Below, in pieces: positions 4,292-5,988 of a stretch of 5,988 nucleotides of DNA (positions are counted from its first letter, which is position 1; each line of letters opens with the position of its first letter). Made by a program: the position numbers and the translations under genes. Below the pieces are notes generated by a model. It was given only the letters and a program-made list of their open reading frames with translations, had not been told where the DNA came from and did no database searches. Source of the stretch: an uncultured Bacteroidales bacterium (GTDB lineage: Bacteria; Bacteroidota; Bacteroidia; Bacteroidales; UBA932). The stretch covers positions 1-5,988 of the forward strand of contig CALCUQ010000139.1 in NCBI GenBank assembly GCA_937906795.1, given 5' to 3'.

Positions 4292-5988
4292 TTATCTATG
4301 TCTGCGCGATTTCATAGCAACAAGCCATGCAAATCCTGCCAATGCCGCACCAATAGATACATACGCGAGTATATTCTCGTTAATTTCATATCCTTTCTCT
4401 TCTAGAAAGCTGTCTTCATCAAGATATTGTCCATTAGAAATCAATTCCAAAGCTTTATCAAGAATTACATCATTTTCCGCAGTATAAACCTCTTCATAAG
4501 TTAAAGGCACTTCATAATCAGGCATTAGACCTCTACCTCTTGGAGTCCTTTTTGTAACCAAATCATCAAAAACATCTTTCACCAGAGGAATTCTCACCTG
4601 AATTTTTGAATTAGGCAACATAAGGTCCAAAAATTTGTATGCTGTCATATAATGATAACCGGACAAGGTCTCCCTTCCTACTGTTACAGCTCGTTTATTT
4701 CTCACAAGTAATGCCGGGAACAAAGTTGCAGCTGAAACAGATGTTTCATCAGTAAGAATATACAATTTACCTCCATAGTGTACCAATGAGTCTGGAAGGA
4801 CAGGTTTGTCATAATAATCCGATGCAGCATAAAAGCCTAATTTTCCTTCTACAGCTTTATAGTCAGAGAAGATTTCATAATCAGATAAGTAGTTAAGTGC
4901 ATATTTAAAACTTTGGTATTTACCATTAGAATTCACTTTTAGATAAGAATTCATTTTTTTGATAGGTTTATCTAAAAAGTACGATACTAACTGGTTTATA
5001 ATCCTTACATCTCCTCCAGGGTTATTCCTTACATCAATAACCATATACGGCACATTAGAAAAACTCTTTAATGAATCTGCAATCTTATCCATTTCCACCT
5101 GGTTTAGAACAAATGAATGTAGAGAAAAAAGAACTGTACTATCATTAAGTCGCTTAAAATCAAAAGATTTAGTACGACTCATATACTGATTCTTTATATA
5201 ACTTACCCTAAGAGTTGTGAATGGAAGATACTGTGCCTTATTATATTTCATCCATATATCTTTATATTCTGTTCCATCAGTAAATTTAACATTTGTAGTT
5301 CGCTCACAAATCACTTTATTACCATAAATATAATTCCACGCGGTAAGTCTTAGATTATTTCTATGACTGCTGTTGTTCCCATCAAATCCAACCATCATCC
5401 TATCAACCCTTGCCACTATATCAGCTGCACTCTCACCATTAATTGATTCTACTTTCTTCCCAATAAACCTTGCACAACTTTTCTCTGCTTTTGTAACCAT
5501 AACACTATCATCCAAAATTCCCATCATAAGATGAGGAACATATATATCTATACCTTTTCCCAATCCGGGATTTGGGGTAATAAGACTTATATGAGAATCA
5601 TGCACTAGTTCTGCCGACATTGAAGCCCTCACAACATTATATAAATCTGTATATGAAATGCCATTCTTCATTGTTTCCCTATATTTCATATCAAAAGCAT
5701 TAAAACATTCTTCACTCACAATTTCATCCAAAGAAGGATAACACTCCTTATAAGCATTCATGAGCACTGTAAAATCCTCATTTGCTTGTTCTGCAGTAGC
5801 AGTTTTACCTGTACCGATAGCCCAAACGGGTTCGTAAGCAATGATAATTCTGTCAAGCTCTTCGTTAGAAACGCCCTGAAGAGCAATCTTTGTCTGTGAA
5901 CGAACAACTTCCATTGTAACGCCTTTTTTACGTTCGTCAAGAAGCTCGCCAACACAAAGGATAACAGTAAGACCGCTGTCAAGAGCAG
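4292..5988 (-). CDS. Triosephosphate isomerase fragment fused in frame to an S41 (tricorn-type) protease (5' end off window)
   Basis: The frame is open from the window edge (24 codons before the ATG at 5914) to TAA at 4292. Numbering is from that ATG. Residues to about 44, with the upstream codons, are triosephosphate isomerase: CVGELLDERKKG, then IAYEPVWAIGTGKTAT with the catalytic Glu28 and mobile loop 6. From about residue 46 (EDFTVLMNAYKE) it is an S41 peptidase: DSH (Ser107-His108, like the tricorn Ser-His pair), a PDZ-like region (~125-180), DVRNNPGG (294-301), TSVSAAT with nucleophile Ser394, VGRET with candidate Glu415, LPNSKIQVRIPL, and a C-terminal hydrophobic helix ending KSRRHR. 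S41 enzymes of this type are normally exported. Here the signal peptide is replaced by TPI, which itself lacks its phosphate-binding C-terminal third. The frame is intact, but neither half is in its normal form; a rearrangement or an assembly join is likely. Confidence 0.8.
   Translation of the reverse strand, partial: ALDSGLTVILCVGELLDERKKGVTMEVVRSQTKIALQGVSNEELDRIIIAYEPVWAIGTGKTATAEQANEDFTVLMNAYKECYPSLDEIVSEECFNAFDMKYRETMKNGISYTDLYNVVRASMSAELVHDSHISLITPNPGLGKGIDIYVPHLMMGILDDSVMVTKAEKSCARFIGKKVESINGESAADIVARVDRMMVGFDGNNSSHRNNLRLTAWNYIYGNKVICERTTNVKFTDGTEYKDIWMKYNKAQYLPFTTLRVSYIKNQYMSRTKSFDFKRLNDSTVLFSLHSFVLNQVEMDKIADSLKSFSNVPYMVIDVRNNPGGDVRIINQLVSYFLDKPIKKMNSYLKVNSNGKYQSFKYALNYLSDYEIFSDYKAVEGKLGFYAASDYYDKPVLPDSLVHYGGKLYILTDETSVSAATLFPALLVRNKRAVTVGRETLSGYHYMTAYKFLDLMLPNSKIQVRIPLVKDVFDDLVTKRTPRGRGLMPDYEVPLTYEEVYTAENDVILDKALELISNGQYLDEDSFLEEKGYEINENILAYVSIGAALAGFAWLVAMKSRRHR
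5778..5988 (-). other. tpiA: Triosephosphate isomerase portion of the fused gene
   Basis: This stretch encodes the central part of the glycolytic enzyme that interconverts dihydroxyacetone phosphate and glyceraldehyde 3-phosphate: the Cys-Val-Gly-Glu strand (5948-5956), the EERxxG-like turn, and the AYEPVWAIGTGKTA signature with the general-base Glu. It stops within the loop-6/helix-6 region, where Bacteroidota TPI normally goes on to HAYIR and then the GGSV and GGAS phosphate-binding loops. These roughly 70 residues are absent downstream. The first part of the gene lies beyond the window. Confidence 0.85.

Noticed and set aside
5758..5982. Second minus-strand ORF over the TPI region
   Set aside because: It is out of frame with the clear TPI signature AYEPVWAIGTG, so it is a shadow.

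Overview
The window reads as a piece of an AT-rich Bacteroidota (Bacteroidales-like) chromosome. Support comes from promoter-like TAnnTTTG boxes instead of TATAAT, A-rich leaders without Shine-Dalgarno sites, and protein families typical of that phylum: a periplasmic/lipoprotein S66 peptidase, a secreted GLSMGG esterase, a long membrane-bound HDIG phosphodiesterase and a tricorn-type S41 protease. No rRNA, tRNA, CRISPR array, transposase or phage gene was seen.

Layout. Bases 1-95 hold the last 30 codons of an unknown plus-strand gene, followed by a good intrinsic terminator (106-142). Bases 143-225 show nothing clear. From 912 down to 226 (minus) lies an S66 LD-carboxypeptidase-like lipoprotein that keeps its N-terminal half and loses its C-terminal catalytic half; its last ~44 codons are unrelated and may be the antisense of a plus-strand signal-anchor fragment. 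Ten bases upstream of it, in the same direction, is a complete secreted serine esterase (923-1732), probably co-transcribed. A very compact divergent promoter region (about 1742-1773) separates this pair from a complete 686-aa c-di-AMP phosphodiesterase of the PgpH/YqfF family (1774-3834, plus), which ends in a strong terminator.

Bases 3835-4291 hold a 42-codon single-span membrane protein (4035-4163), preceded by a TAnnTTTG box and a 17-bp palindrome. Three copies of the 11-mer TCCTTAAAAAG (two direct, one inverted) lie around it, two of them forming a 13-bp inverted repeat. The right end (4292-5988, minus) is one open frame joining triosephosphate isomerase up to just past its catalytic loop 6 with a nearly complete tricorn-type S41 protease. 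It runs off the window edge.

Functional picture. The intact genes deal with second-messenger turnover (PgpH-like) and cell-envelope or secreted hydrolysis (esterase, S66, S41). The most striking feature is that two genes, near opposite ends of the window, are chimeric: S66 with a foreign tail, and TPI-S41. They are either real rearrangement breakpoints or joins made during assembly. Sequence alone cannot decide, and I do not claim a new system from them. The small membrane protein with its palindrome and repeats is the best candidate for undescribed biology that does not depend on the integrity of the joins.
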